Shown here piece after piece: positions 33,805 to 43,812 of a DNA stretch of 64,000 nucleotides. The notes under the pieces are model-generated. The model was not told where the DNA came from, made no database searches, and was given only the letters and a program-made list of their open reading frames with translations. This stretch comes from Polaribacter vadi (GTDB lineage Bacteria > Bacteroidota > Bacteroidia > Flavobacteriales > Flavobacteriaceae), in assembly GCF_001761365.1 (NCBI RefSeq), contig NZ_CP017477.1:2044501-2108500 (forward strand). Direction: 5' to 3'. Each line of letters starts with the position of its first letter. Within the stretch, counting starts at the first letter, position 1. The position numbers and the translations under genes are program-made.

Positions 33805-35745
33805 TTATAATTTTTTGAAAACTACTATTTCTTTGTAGTTCTTTTCAATTTTATCAATTAATTTATTTACTTCTTTTTGTTCTTCTAAACTTAAGGTTAA
33901 AAAGTTTAACGTAATTGTTTGGCTATAGACAATTTCTTTATCTGTTTGACTATATTGTATAGTTCCTGTTAAAAATTCATTCGAAAAAGCTACTGTTTCT
34001 GGAATATAATCTACTTTATAACCTGCTGGAATTGCTAATTTGGTGATATAATTAAAGTATTTTTTATACTCATATTCTATAGCAGTTTTTCTTTTTTTAT
34101 CAGTTTTAAACCTAGAAATATCTTTGTTTAAATTTAGATTGATGTAAATTTCATCTCCCAATTTTTTCGAGTAATCATTAATTTCAAAAGTATAATCGAC
34201 TATAAAATCTTTATCATAATCGTACTTATTAGTTTCACTAAAAGTTTTTACTAAAAACTTGTTATTTCCTTTAAAAAAATTGCTGTTGTAAAATTGTTTT
34301 AGTTTTGTATCTGTATCTGCATTTTCTATAGCATTAAAAAAATCAATTTTTGTATAGCCTGCTATTGATGTTTTAGAATTACCAACAACAACATCATTTT
34401 CAATTTTCAGGAAAGTAGTATCTATAATTGCGTTTTCTTTGGCTTCAATTACAGGTACTTTTTTGATTTTAAAATCTTTTCCATAAGAAACTAATGCCTC
34501 TTTTCCTTGGATGAATGAAGTTGGTATACCAAACTTAATATACCTTCCTGTAGCATCTAAATAATAGGTTTTTCCATTGTTTTCATAAGAAAGAATCATG
34601 TGATTATCTACAATTGGTGTTGGTACTTCTTTGTACGTATAAGGAATACTTCTTGTGCCAATCCAAGTTAAATTACCTTTTATGCCAGCAATTTCTAACA
34701 TTCTATATAAAATACTTGAATTGTCTTTACAATCACCATATTTTTTTCTAAAAACCTCATTAGATTCTCTTGGAATAAAACCACCAAGTGCATATTCAAA
34801 AGCAATATATTTAATGTTTTGTTGTGCCCAATAATAAATGGCTTTAACTTTTTCTAACTCTGTTTTTTTATCTGCTGTAATTTCGTTGACTAATTGAACT
34901 AATTCAGCATTTGCAGGTTCTACATTAACATTTTCTACTAAGGAATAATACCAATTGTACAAATCTGAGACATCTCCTAAAATCTTTTTTGTTTCTTTTT
35001 TTGATTTATAAGAAGTGATTATTGGGACAATATGTGGCAAAAATGTCTTGTGATTTGGAGTACCAGCCTCATTTTCATATTCTGCTTTATTTTCTTGTAA
35101 CCAAGTATAAACTGTAGTTTTTCTTTTTTCTTCTTTGGTAAATTTAATGTCGTTTTCTTTAACGTGAAATTGCTTAAAATCTAAAGTAATCTCCTTATCA
35201 ACAATAATTGTTACCTTATTTTTTACAATTGGAAAATAATCACCAAAGTAAAAAGGGCTTAAAAAACGTGGGTTTTTTATAATTTGAGAATATTCTAATC
35301 TAGATTTTGAGCCTTTTTGTAAATTCGGATAAATAAAATTTAACGTTTTTGTATCATCATAAAAAGAATCATTTAACTCATCTTTTTCCTTGAATGTTTT
35401 TACTTCTGTTTCAATATATTTATCTGTATTATAAAAAAAAGAAGACGCTTTTATTTTCCCTAATTCAAAAAAAGATGAAAAACTTAACCTATTTTTTGAG
35501 TTGTAAGTTGCAGATTCATTCAAAAATAAATCTTCCTCTAAAAATTCTTGAGTTATTTTTATGTCATCCTTATCAGTCTCAATTGTTATAATTGTTTCTT
35601 GTTGCAAACGAACTCTTGAGGCATCAGGATACAATTTACTATACTTATTAAAATCGCTAGAAAATTGAGCACTAATTTCTGAGATTGAGAAAAGTAAAAC
35701 AACTAAAAGTATTCTAAAAAGTTTCGACTTTGTATATTTTTCCAT
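33805..35745 (-). CDS. DUF3857 and transglutaminase-like protein, catalytic triad intact
   Basis: A 646-residue exported protein (signal ends near ISEISAQ). It has an N-terminal DUF3857 domain (about 55-235), a central transglutaminase-like cysteine domain with YGDCKDNSSILYRML (Cys339), His in VDNHMILSYE and Asp in YYLDATGRY, and a C-terminal DUF2569-like or beta region. The triad order Cys-His-Asp is complete, so it could be a peptidase or amide-forming enzyme acting on periplasmic or surface protein. Its start overlaps the preceding TPR/MORN gene by 32 bases, implying translational coupling. Confidence 0.9.
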   Translation of the reverse strand: MEKYTKSKLFRILLVVLLFSISEISAQFSSDFNKYSKLYPDASRVRLQQETIITIETDKDDIKITQEFLEEDLFLNESATYNSKNRLSFSSFFELGKIKASSFFYNTDKYIETEVKTFKEKDELNDSFYDDTKTLNFIYPNLQKGSKSRLEYSQIIKNPRFLSPFYFGDYFPIVKNKVTIIVDKEITLDFKQFHVKENDIKFTKEEKRKTTVYTWLQENKAEYENEAGTPNHKTFLPHIVPIITSYKSKKETKKILGDVSDLYNWYYSLVENVNVEPANAELVQLVNEITADKKTELEKVKAIYYWAQQNIKYIAFEYALGGFIPRESNEVFRKKYGDCKDNSSILYRMLEIAGIKGNLTWIGTRSIPYTYKEVPTPIVDNHMILSYENNGKTYYLDATGRYIKFGIPTSFIQGKEALVSYGKDFKIKKVPVIEAKENAIIDTTFLKIENDVVVGNSKTSIAGYTKIDFFNAIENADTDTKLKQFYNSNFFKGNNKFLVKTFSETNKYDYDKDFIVDYTFEINDYSKKLGDEIYINLNLNKDISRFKTDKKRKTAIEYEYKKYFNYITKLAIPAGYKVDYIPETVAFSNEFLTGTIQYSQTDKEIVYSQTITLNFLTLSLEEQKEVNKLIDKIEKNYKEIVVFKKL

Positions 35746-38700
35746 TGATGTATTCCTTTTTCTTTTCTAATTTCCCAGCTTTATTATAATAGTTTGAAAT
35801 ACCATGCAATTCGTTATTTAAAAATAATCTTTCTGCTTTTTTATTTCCATTTTCATAATATGTTTTTACTATACCATTTAAAGATCCATATAAATAAGTA
35901 GCTTCTGTTTTAAGTTTACCATTTTCATAATAGGATTTTCTTACACCATTAAAAACATCAACTTCATAATTAATATCATCAGCTATATTGCCATTATAAT
36001 AGTAAGATTTGTAATTGTTTACAATATCGCCATTTTTAAATTCCATGGTTACAGAAGGCTTTCCATTATCAAAAAAAGCATTTATTTTTCCTGTTTCATT
36101 TGTTAATTTAATCATAGGAACTTCTGCCCCATTTTTATCTAAATAACTGTAACCAATTAAATCTCCATGATTGTAAAATCTTGTTAATTGCAAATTTCCA
36201 GAAGTTGCATAAAATTCCTTTTTTCCATGTAATTTGCCACCATAAAATGTTGCAGTACTTTCTGTTTTTCCGTTTTTATAATAATTGATATCTGTGCCAA
36301 CTTCTGAACCATTTTCATAATTATAAAGAGCCTCTAACTTACCATCTTTATAATATCTAGTTATTTTACCATTTATATTTCCAAGTAAATACATAGTTGT
36401 ACTTTCTAATTCGCCAGTTTCTAAAAACCAAGACCACAATCCATTTTGCTCTCCATTCAAATAACTTCCTGTAACTTTTTTATTTCCATTGTAATAAAAC
36501 TCTGAATAATCGCCATGTTTTATGCCATTTACTAAAGTAGCTTTTGTATTAGGATTTCCATTTAAATCATTTATAATTACAACATATTCTTTTTCTTTGT
36601 TCATGTAATTTATCTCCTGTAAAGGTTTCCCTTGTAAATCTAAAATTACATCTGTAAGTTGTGTGCCAAATTCATAAGTAGCTGTTGAATTTAATTTACC
36701 AGCAACATTAAAATATTGTTGTTCTCCATGCAATTCGCCTTTATAAAAAAAGTTAACCGATGATAAAGAACCATCTTTTTGGTAATATCTCCATTCTCCA
36801 TGAGCAGCATTTTCTTTATACCAACCTTGTGATTTTATTTGTTTATTAAGATAATAATCGACAAAATAACCTTCTAAAACATCTACTTTATATGGAGAAA
36901 TAGATTCCACATTTCCATTTTTATAATAGGTAAAATAATCTCCATCCGTTTTATTTTCTATAAAATTACCTTTGGCATTTAAAACTCCATTATTTGTATA
37001 AAATTTCCATTCGCCCATTTTTCCTCCAGAAATATCATACAAACCTTCAGAAGTTTTAATCCCTTTAGGAGAATAGCCTTCGTAGAAAAATTCGCCACCT
37101 TTCTTTTTTCCTGTTTTTATAACAGCTCCTTCTTTATCAAAAAAGGTATATGCAATCATTTCTCCTTTTCTGTAAGTGTATTCATAATACAATTTTCCAT
37201 CTGTATCATAATACTTATAACTATCATCTAAATCGCCAACGTTATAAAAAAAGTCACTTTCTAAAGTTCCGTCTAAATAATAGGTTTTCCAATTACCATC
37301 ATAATAAGCTTTATCACTTTGCCCAATTTCGGTAATTTGACCTGTTGGAAAATAACTTTTATAACTCCCTTTTAGCTCGCCATTTACATATTCAGTTTCC
37401 AAAGAAATTTTATGATCATGGTAATATCTTGTTACAGTTCCTTCTAATTTACCTGCTACATAATTCGATTTTTCATACAAATCTCCATTTGCGTAAAATT
37501 CTTTAACCTCACCTTCAATAAATCCATTTTTATAAGGAATTATAAACTCAACAATTTTTTCACCAACTTTAAAATACGATTTATAAATTCCTTCAAGTTC
37601 TCCTTCTTTAAAATATTTTCTTTGTTTTAAAGCTCCTTTTTCATCAAAATACTCATATTCTCCATCTAATTCATCATTTTTATAAATAGCATTTATATAT
37701 TTTTTGCCATTATTATAAAACATTTCATTTTTACCATCTAACTTTCCATTTGTGTAAGATGCAGTTTCTTTAAGATCATTTTTATAATCAAACCAATTCC
37801 ATTCTCCTATTCTTTCTTCTTTATCATTAAAATTTCCTTTGGCAACTATTTTTCCTGATTTGCTAAAAATTTCCCATGGTCCAACTGAAACATTGTTTTC
37901 TTTAGTTCCAACTGCATTTACAGCGTCACCAACATATTCATAATAAACCTCTTGCTCTTTTCCATTAAAATTAATAGTAGTTTTAGAAACTAATGCTACC
38001 CATTTAGTTTTTAAAGCTTCTAAAAAAGTAGAAATATCATCCGTTTTTTTCTCTATAATTTTTTTGTACTCTTCATTTTCAATTGAATAAGAAAGGGTGT
38101 AAATAAAATTATCGAAATAGTTATTTTCTGAAATCCATATATACAATGGTAAATACTTTTGTGACCAAAAATTGTCTTCACCTTTAAAATCTTTCAATTT
38201 TGCCAACATTGCATGATTTTGTTTCGTTAAAGCTATATTTATAGGGTTGCCTGTTTCATATTTCTCGTTCATGGCAATTTTGCTGCTTAGAACCAAATCT
38301 GTTTCTTCGTAAGAATCATCTGCATCTTCTAATTCCACATCAATATCTCTTTCATTTGAGTTTTTTGAAACTACAATATTATTTAAAGATTTTAAAGTAT
38401 TAAAAGCGCCTTCTGCATCTGGTTCTAACAACAAATACATATTAAAAGCCATTAAAGCTTGTGTTAATCTTTCTTGCTTATAATAAATATTACCAATTTG
38501 TAAATGTGGTTTTTTATTAAAAGGATTTAAAATAATACTCTTTTTATAAAAAGATAAAGCTTGGTTTAGTTTTCCTAAACTTTCTAGAACAACTCCTGTA
38601 TTAAAATGTAACAAGTAATTCTTAGGATACATTTTTATTCCTTTACTATAGGTTTCTATAGCTTCATCGTATTTTTCTAAATTCGTTAAAGCAACACCTT

Positions 38701-39007
38701 TGTTTATATAAAAAAATACTTTGGATTCTTTATGATTGTCGTTAATACCTTTATTAGCAACTTCTATTGCCTCTTCATATTTACTTAATTGTAATAAATA
38801 ATAAGATTTAGAGGTTAAAAGCGGATAATAAATGGAGTCGTTTTTATTAATTTTATCAATTAATTCTAACGTTTTTTCGTAGTTCCCTTTAGAAGAAGCT
38901 TCTGAGATTTGTTCTTTAATCTCAGCATAATCTATGAACGGAATTTTTTTTTGTGAATAGCTAAACTGAGCTATCAATACCATAGCAATTATTATTCTTT
39001 TAATCAT
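35714..39007 (-). CDS. Exported TPR and MORN-repeat protein (YwqK-type repeats)
   Basis: A 1097-residue exported protein. The signal peptide (MIKRIIIAMVLIAQFSYSQ) is followed by about five TPR units (residues 20-210, for example YEEAIEVANKGI, YDEAIETYSKGI, LGKLNQALSFYKKSI). From about residue 370 to the end there is an unbroken array of roughly 30 short repeats of the MORN_2/YwqK kind, each about 23 residues with the pattern GxWxxYYxNGxL. These repeats form elongated beta structures; in annotation they are often called a YwqK antitoxin, which I do not infer here. I chose the ATG at 39007 over a TTG two codons upstream. It is coupled by overlap to the DUF3857 gene and preceded by the rhodanese lipoprotein. 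Confidence 0.88.
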   Translation of the reverse strand: MIKRIIIAMVLIAQFSYSQKKIPFIDYAEIKEQISEASSKGNYEKTLELIDKINKNDSIYYPLLTSKSYYLLQLSKYEEAIEVANKGINDNHKESKVFFYINKGVALTNLEKYDEAIETYSKGIKMYPKNYLLHFNTGVVLESLGKLNQALSFYKKSIILNPFNKKPHLQIGNIYYKQERLTQALMAFNMYLLLEPDAEGAFNTLKSLNNIVVSKNSNERDIDVELEDADDSYEETDLVLSSKIAMNEKYETGNPINIALTKQNHAMLAKLKDFKGEDNFWSQKYLPLYIWISENNYFDNFIYTLSYSIENEEYKKIIEKKTDDISTFLEALKTKWVALVSKTTINFNGKEQEVYYEYVGDAVNAVGTKENNVSVGPWEIFSKSGKIVAKGNFNDKEERIGEWNWFDYKNDLKETASYTNGKLDGKNEMFYNNGKKYINAIYKNDELDGEYEYFDEKGALKQRKYFKEGELEGIYKSYFKVGEKIVEFIIPYKNGFIEGEVKEFYANGDLYEKSNYVAGKLEGTVTRYYHDHKISLETEYVNGELKGSYKSYFPTGQITEIGQSDKAYYDGNWKTYYLDGTLESDFFYNVGDLDDSYKYYDTDGKLYYEYTYRKGEMIAYTFFDKEGAVIKTGKKKGGEFFYEGYSPKGIKTSEGLYDISGGKMGEWKFYTNNGVLNAKGNFIENKTDGDYFTYYKNGNVESISPYKVDVLEGYFVDYYLNKQIKSQGWYKENAAHGEWRYYQKDGSLSSVNFFYKGELHGEQQYFNVAGKLNSTATYEFGTQLTDVILDLQGKPLQEINYMNKEKEYVVIINDLNGNPNTKATLVNGIKHGDYSEFYYNGNKKVTGSYLNGEQNGLWSWFLETGELESTTMYLLGNINGKITRYYKDGKLEALYNYENGSEVGTDINYYKNGKTESTATFYGGKLHGKKEFYATSGNLQLTRFYNHGDLIGYSYLDKNGAEVPMIKLTNETGKINAFFDNGKPSVTMEFKNGDIVNNYKSYYYNGNIADDINYEVDVFNGVRKSYYENGKLKTEATYLYGSLNGIVKTYYENGNKKAERLFLNNELHGISNYYNKAGKLEKKKEYINGKIYKVETF

Positions 39008-39039
39008 ACTCAACTAATAAATTTAATTTTTCTTTTCTC

Positions 39040-39405
39040 TTAATTTTCTTTTTTCCATTGGTTAAAACCACCTAAAACATGAATTACGTTAAAACCTTCT
39101 TCTTTTAAAATAACACCTGCTTTTTCGCTTCTATTTCCAGACCTGCAATACAAATACACTGTTTTATTTTTGTCTAGTAGATTGCTTGCTTTCGTTTTAA
39201 AATCTTCCTCAAAATAATTAGCAAAAACTGCAGTTTCTATAAAACCTTCCTTTATTTCTTCTGGGGTTCTAACATCCATCAATTGAATATTTTTAGTTGC
39301 TAATAATTCTTTAAGTTCTAAAGTTGTAATACTTTCTACTTGTTGTTTTTTATCACAATTGATAAAAAAAACGCTCATCAACAAAAAATAAATTACAGGT
39401 TTCAT
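39040..39405 (-). CDS. Rhodanese-like lipoprotein
   Basis: A 121-residue lipoprotein (lipobox FFINC, Cys17) with one rhodanese domain: MDVRTPEEIKEGFI, then the active-site loop YCRSGNRS with Cys87, and HVLGGFNQW. Rhodaneses carry sulfane sulfur on the loop Cys. Here it would act in the periplasm or on a membrane face. It starts 4 bases after the stop of the MBL/rhodanese fusion gene and 32 bases before the MORN gene, so it links the sulfur genes and the exported operon. Confidence 0.9.
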   Translation of the reverse strand: MKPVIYFLLMSVFFINCDKKQQVESITTLELKELLATKNIQLMDVRTPEEIKEGFIETAVFANYFEEDFKTKASNLLDKNKTVYLYCRSGNRSEKAGVILKEEGFNVIHVLGGFNQWKKEN

Positions 39406-39409
39406 TACG

Positions 39410-40816
39410 TTATTTTAAAGTTGATGGACAAACTGTAGCCGTTCTTTTAATCGTTGTATTTCTGATGGCTGCATAACCACCTGCAACATCTATTACGTTA
39501 TGGAAACCTCTTGCTTTTAAGATTGATGATGCAATTACTGAACGATAGCCTCCTCCACAATACACATAAAAATCTTCTTTTTTAGGGAACTCTGTTATAT
39601 GATCATTTAAAAAAGACAAAGGTGTACTTGGCACATTTTCTATATGTTCACTTTCGAATTCACCTGGTTTTCTAACATCAAAAACAATGGCATTTTCTTT
39701 TATTTTATCACCTAAAACGTCTGCAGAAACAGATCTTAAAGTGTCAATTTCTTTATTTGCATTCTGCCAAGAAGCAAAACTACCTTCTAAATATCCTAAA
39801 ACATTATCGAAACCAACTCTAGACAAACGAGTAATTGTATCTTCTTCCCTACCTTCTGGAACTACCAATAAAATTGGCTGTTTGGTATCTTTAATCAAAG
39901 CACCAACCCAAGGTGCAAAACCACCATCAATACCAATAAAAATAGATTGTGGAATAAAGCCTTTTATAAATTCTGTTTGATGACGAACATCTAAGATTAC
40001 AGCATTTGTATCATTTGCCATAAATTCAAATTCTTTTACTGATAAAGGTTTTGCGCTATTTTTAATCACATCATCTATTGATTTATAACCTTCCCTATTC
40101 ATTTGTACATTTAAAGGGAAATAAGCTGGAGGAGGCAATAAACCCTCTGTAACTTCTTTAATAAATTCAGCTTTGGTCATGTTTGCTCTTAAAGCATAAT
40201 TGGTTTCTTTTTGATTGCCAATTGTACCCACAGTTTCTTTACTTAAGTTTTTACCACAAGCAGAACCAGCTCCATGTGCAGGATATACAATTACATCATC
40301 TGCCAAAGGCATTACTTTATTACGTAAACTATCAAACAATAAACCTGCTAAATCTTCTTGTGTTAAAGCTCCTTTTTGTGCTAAATCTGGTCTACCAACA
40401 TCACCTAAAAACAACGTATCTCCACTAAAAAGTGCATGGTCTTTTCCGTTTTTATCTTTTAAAAGATAACAAGAACTTTCCATAGTATGTCCTGGAGTAT
40501 GCAACACTGTAATTTTAAGATCACCCACTTTAAAAACTTGATGATCTTCTGCAATAATAGCATCAAAATTAGTTTTTGCTGTTGGTCCAAAAACAATTTT
40601 TGCACCTGTTTTTTCTGCTAAAGTTACATGACCACTCACAAAATCTGCATGAAAATGAGTTTCAAAAATATATTTGATCTTACTATTATTTTTTGCAGCT
40701 CTATTTATATAATCTTGTACTTCTCTTAATGGATCTATAATGGCAACTTCACCATTACTTTCAATATAATAAGCACCTTGTGCTAAACAACCTGTGTAAA
40801 TTTGTTCTATAATCAT
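39410..40816 (-). CDS. Persulfide dioxygenase-like MBL hydrolase fused to two rhodanese domains
   Basis: A 468-residue cytoplasmic fusion. Residues 1-250 are a metallo-beta-lactamase domain of the ETHE1/persulfide dioxygenase type: THFHADFVSGH (His54, His56, Asp58, His63), HTPGHTMESSCYL, SGDTLFLGDVGRPDL and VYPAHGAGSACGKN. Two rhodanese domains follow: the first (about 265-350) has LVVPEGREED where the active Cys should be and is degenerate; the second ends with YVYCGGGYRS (Cys420) and is intact. Such fusions oxidise glutathione or other persulfides to sulfite in sulfide detoxification. It sits with a rhodanese lipoprotein and a SulP transporter. A -7 candidate TAATTTTG lies on the minus strand at 40848-40841. 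Confidence 0.9.
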   Translation of the reverse strand: MIIEQIYTGCLAQGAYYIESNGEVAIIDPLREVQDYINRAAKNNSKIKYIFETHFHADFVSGHVTLAEKTGAKIVFGPTAKTNFDAIIAEDHQVFKVGDLKITVLHTPGHTMESSCYLLKDKNGKDHALFSGDTLFLGDVGRPDLAQKGALTQEDLAGLLFDSLRNKVMPLADDVIVYPAHGAGSACGKNLSKETVGTIGNQKETNYALRANMTKAEFIKEVTEGLLPPPAYFPLNVQMNREGYKSIDDVIKNSAKPLSVKEFEFMANDTNAVILDVRHQTEFIKGFIPQSIFIGIDGGFAPWVGALIKDTKQPILLVVPEGREEDTITRLSRVGFDNVLGYLEGSFASWQNANKEIDTLRSVSADVLGDKIKENAIVFDVRKPGEFESEHIENVPSTPLSFLNDHITEFPKKEDFYVYCGGGYRSVIASSILKARGFHNVIDVAGGYAAIRNTTIKRTATVCPSTLK

Positions 40817-40895
40817 AATCTTATTCTTTTAATCAACTATCAAAATTACACTTGAAAACTTTTTCTTAAATGATATTTTTAAGTTGTATTCTTAA

Positions 40896-42623
40896 TTATT
40901 TATATGCTTGGTGGATGTATTTTGCGTACTTTTCTTGATGTTTTCTGCAGCCAGTTTTATAAAATTTTACAGCTTGATTGGCTCTCATAAAAAAATGATT
41001 GATGGTGATAATATCTAAAATACCACTTCTAAACAAATCGTCTCTCACAGGACCTTTTACACCTGCAAAATAAAATTCTACACCTTTCTTTTGATAAAAC
41101 TTAATGCGTTCTTTTAACATTTCTACTCCAGTACTATCTACTCTATTGATGCTTTCTGCATCTAATACAATTAATTTTAATGCTTTCCCTTTTTTATCCG
41201 CCATTAAATCTAAATGATCTCTAAAATAATTAGAATTGGCATAGAATATTTGTGCATCAAACCTGAAAACTAAAATATCATCATCTATAATTACTTCTTC
41301 AAAACGGTTTTTGTTTCTATAAAAATTAGAGTCTGGCACTTTGCCTAATTCAGTAATGTAAGGTTTAGACGTTCTGTATATTAGAACGATTAGTGATAAA
41401 CCCACTCCTGCCATTATTCCATATTCTATTCCTAAGAGTAATGTTGCCAAAAACGTTGCTAACATCAACCAAAAATCTAAATTATTGGCTTTCCATAAAA
41501 AAGCTGCTTCTTTAAAATTGATTAAATTAAAAACTGCTACAATAATAATGGCAGCTAAAACCGTTTTTGGTAAATGATAAAATAATGGCGTTAAAAAAAG
41601 TAATGTTATAATTACCATTACAACAGAAATTAAAGCTGCCATTCCTGTTTTTGCTCCACTTTCTTGGTTAATTGCAGATCTTGAAAAACTAGAGGTTGAT
41701 GGATATGCTTTAAATAAAGACCCAACCATATTTGCCAAACCTAAAGCAATTAATTCTTGGTTTGGTCTTATTCTATATTCGTCTTGTTTTGCTTCTAAAG
41801 ATTTACCTATGGAAATGGTTTCTAAATAACCAACCATTACTAACGTAAATGCAATTGGTAACAATTCTTTTATTTGTTCTAAGTCGAATTCTGGCACTCC
41901 AAAAAAGGGCAATCCAGATGGAATATCTTTTACAATTGAAACATCATTAAAACTTGTTCCAAAGTATTTCATTATTAAAATTCCAAGTACAACAACAATT
42001 AGCGCACTTGGTATTTTTTTATTTATCTTTCTAAAAAAGATAATAATACTAACAGATATCAAACCAATTACTGTTGTATGAATATTGTAATTCGTAATTT
42101 GAAACCAAATATCTTCTATAATATACTGTATTTGATCACTTTGCATAAAATCTACACCCAGTAAATTTCTAAATTGATTTACACCAATAATTAATGCAAC
42201 TGCAGATGTAAAGCCAGTAATTACTGGTTTTGATAAGAAGTTTACAATAAATCCTAAACTAAAAATACCCAATATAAATTGAATGGAACCTACTAATAAT
42301 GCCAATAAAATTGCAATCGAAATATAACTTTCTGAACCTGCTAAAGCTAATGTAGAAACTCCTGTTGCCACAATTAAGGAATCCATTGCAACTGGCCCAA
42401 TTGCCACTTGTCTAGAAGAACCAAATATAGCATACATAACTTGTGGAACTAAGGCACAATACAAACCATAAATAGGAGGTAAACCTGCAATAAGTGCATA
42501 CGCAATTCCTTGTGGAATTAAAACAATACCAACAGTAATCCCTGCAACTAAATCTCCTTTAAAAAGTGATTTGTTGTAGTTTGGTAACCATTCTAAAATT
42601 GGTATTACTTTTTTTATGTTCAT
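40896..42623 (-). CDS. SulP family anion transporter with STAS domain
   Basis: A 575-residue inner-membrane transporter of the SLC26/SulP family. About 11-14 helices occupy residues 20-430, starting with WLPNYNKSLFKGDLVAGITVGIVLIPQGIAYALIAGLPP, the sulfate-transporter entry signature. A C-terminal STAS domain contains VLDAESINRVDSTGVEML. Substrates of the family include sulfate, bicarbonate and other anions. Next to the persulfide dioxygenase-like gene, export of sulfur oxyanions or sulfate uptake is a reasonable inference, but bicarbonate cannot be excluded. It starts 29 bases after ruvB. Confidence 0.92.
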   Translation of the reverse strand: MNIKKVIPILEWLPNYNKSLFKGDLVAGITVGIVLIPQGIAYALIAGLPPIYGLYCALVPQVMYAIFGSSRQVAIGPVAMDSLIVATGVSTLALAGSESYISIAILLALLVGSIQFILGIFSLGFIVNFLSKPVITGFTSAVALIIGVNQFRNLLGVDFMQSDQIQYIIEDIWFQITNYNIHTTVIGLISVSIIIFFRKINKKIPSALIVVVLGILIMKYFGTSFNDVSIVKDIPSGLPFFGVPEFDLEQIKELLPIAFTLVMVGYLETISIGKSLEAKQDEYRIRPNQELIALGLANMVGSLFKAYPSTSSFSRSAINQESGAKTGMAALISVVMVIITLLFLTPLFYHLPKTVLAAIIIVAVFNLINFKEAAFLWKANNLDFWLMLATFLATLLLGIEYGIMAGVGLSLIVLIYRTSKPYITELGKVPDSNFYRNKNRFEEVIIDDDILVFRFDAQIFYANSNYFRDHLDLMADKKGKALKLIVLDAESINRVDSTGVEMLKERIKFYQKKGVEFYFAGVKGPVRDDLFRSGILDIITINHFFMRANQAVKFYKTGCRKHQEKYAKYIHQAYK

Positions 42624-42652
42624 TTATTCTTAGCTGTTTGCTAAAGGCTATT

Positions 42653-43675
42653 TTAAAAAAGTTCTCCTTGATTTCTTCCTTTTACTCTTCCTAAATGTGT
42701 ATAAGCTAATTCTGTAACTTCTCTTCCTCTAGGAGTTCTCATAATAAAACCTTGCTGAATTAAAAAAGGTTCATATACTTCTTCTATAGTTTCTGTATTT
42801 TCTGATACTGCAGTTGCAATGGTACTTAAACCTACTGGTCCTCCTTTAAATTTATCAATAATGGTGGCTAAAATTTTATTGTCCATTTCATCTAAACCAT
42901 GAGCATCAACATTTAAAGCCTTTAAAGCATATTTTGCAATTTCAATACTAATATTTCCATCGCCTTTTATTTGAGCAAAATCTCTTACTCTTCTTAATAA
43001 AGCGTTTGCAATTCTTGGAGTTCCTCTACTTCTACCTGCAATTTCTATAGCAGCTTCCATAGAAATAGGAACCCCTAATATATGTGAACTTCTCTGAATA
43101 ATAGTTGTTAGTAATTCTGTGGTATAATAATGTAATCTACTGCTAATTCCAAAACGAGCTCTCATTGGTGCTGTTAATAAACCAGATCTTGTAGTTGCAC
43201 CAATTAATGTAAATGGCTCTAAATTGATTTGAACAGTTCTGGCATTTGGACCAGATTCAATCATAATATCAATCTTGTAATCTTCCATTGCAGAATATAA
43301 ATACTCTTCTACAATTGGGCTTAATCTATGAATTTCATCTATAAATAGCACATCTCTTTCATCAAGATTTGTTAATAATCCTGCAAGATCTCCTGGTTTG
43401 TCTAAAACTGGACCTGATGTTACTTTAATGCCAACTTGTAATTCGTTTGCTAAAATATGCGCAAGCGTTGTTTTCCCTAATCCAGGAGGACCATGAAATA
43501 AGGTATGATCTAAAGCTTCTCCTCTTTGATTAGCTGCTTCAACAAATATTTTTAGATTATCTATAGCTTGATCTTGACCTGCAAAATCTTCAAAAGAAAG
43601 TGGACGTAATTTTTTTTCTACATCTAAATCTTCGTTTGATAAATTCGTATTTTCAGGATTCAAGTTTTCGTTCAT
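42653..43675 (-). CDS. ruvB: Holliday junction branch-migration helicase RuvB
   Basis: A 340-residue AAA+ motor that drives branch migration with RuvA. It has [11 protein letters not shown] at the start, Walker A GPPGLGKT (62-69), the FIDEIHRL Walker [20 protein letters not shown] with the sensor and arginine finger, and a C-terminal winged helix ([16 protein letters not shown]). A stray N-terminal extension of about 20 polar residues precedes the conserved core. TATCTTTG on the minus strand ends 5 bases before the ATG, suggesting a promoter with almost no leader. Confidence 0.98.
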   Translation of the reverse strand: MNENLNPENTNLSNEDLDVEKKLRPLSFEDFAGQDQAIDNLKIFVEAANQRGEALDHTLFHGPPGLGKTTLAHILANELQVGIKVTSGPVLDKPGDLAGLLTNLDERDVLFIDEIHRLSPIVEEYLYSAMEDYKIDIMIESGPNARTVQINLEPFTLIGATTRSGLLTAPMRARFGISSRLHYYTTELLTTIIQRSSHILGVPISMEAAIEIAGRSRGTPRIANALLRRVRDFAQIKGDGNISIEIAKYALKALNVDAHGLDEMDNKILATIIDKFKGGPVGLSTIATAVSENTETIEEVYEPFLIQQGFIMRTPRGREVTELAYTHLGRVKGRNQGELF

Positions 43676-43680
43676 ACTTA

Positions 43681-43688
43681 CAAAGATA
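43681..43688 (-). promoter_or_regulatory. -7-like element abutting ruvB
   Basis: Minus-strand TATCTTTG matches TAnnTTTG and ends 5 bases before the ruvB ATG. If used, transcription would start at about the initiator codon. No -33 TTG is found at the usual spacing. Confidence 0.35.
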
Positions 43689-43709
43689 AATGAATTTGTA
43701 TTTTATACC

Positions 43710-43732
43710 TATAAGGTTTTAAAAACCTTATA
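43710..43732. repeat. Short palindromic repeat, AAGGTTT family, copy 3
   Basis: TATAAGGTTTT (43710-43720) and AAAACCTTATA (43722-43732) are perfect 11-bp arms around one base. It lies between the ruvB start and the cox operon terminator. Confidence 0.7.
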
Positions 43733-43764
43733 TAAAAATATAATTTAAAAATTGATTATGAATG

Positions 43765-43797
43765 AAAAAGCCTTTCCAATTCGGAAAGGCTTTTTTT
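43765..43797 (-). terminator. Terminator of the act-cox operon
   Basis: AAAAAGCCTTTCC and GGAAAGGCTTTTT form a perfect 13-bp stem with a 5-base loop. It lies 15 bases after the stop of the cytochrome oxidase subunit I gene; on the minus strand the stem ends in T residues. Confidence 0.9.
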
Positions 43798-43812
43798 ATA
43801 ATTTTAATATGG

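Noticed and set aside
35714..39007. Toxin-antitoxin (YwqK antitoxin) function of the MORN-repeat protein
   Set aside because: The name is transferred automatically to proteins with these repeats; there is no toxin gene nearby, and the protein is exported.
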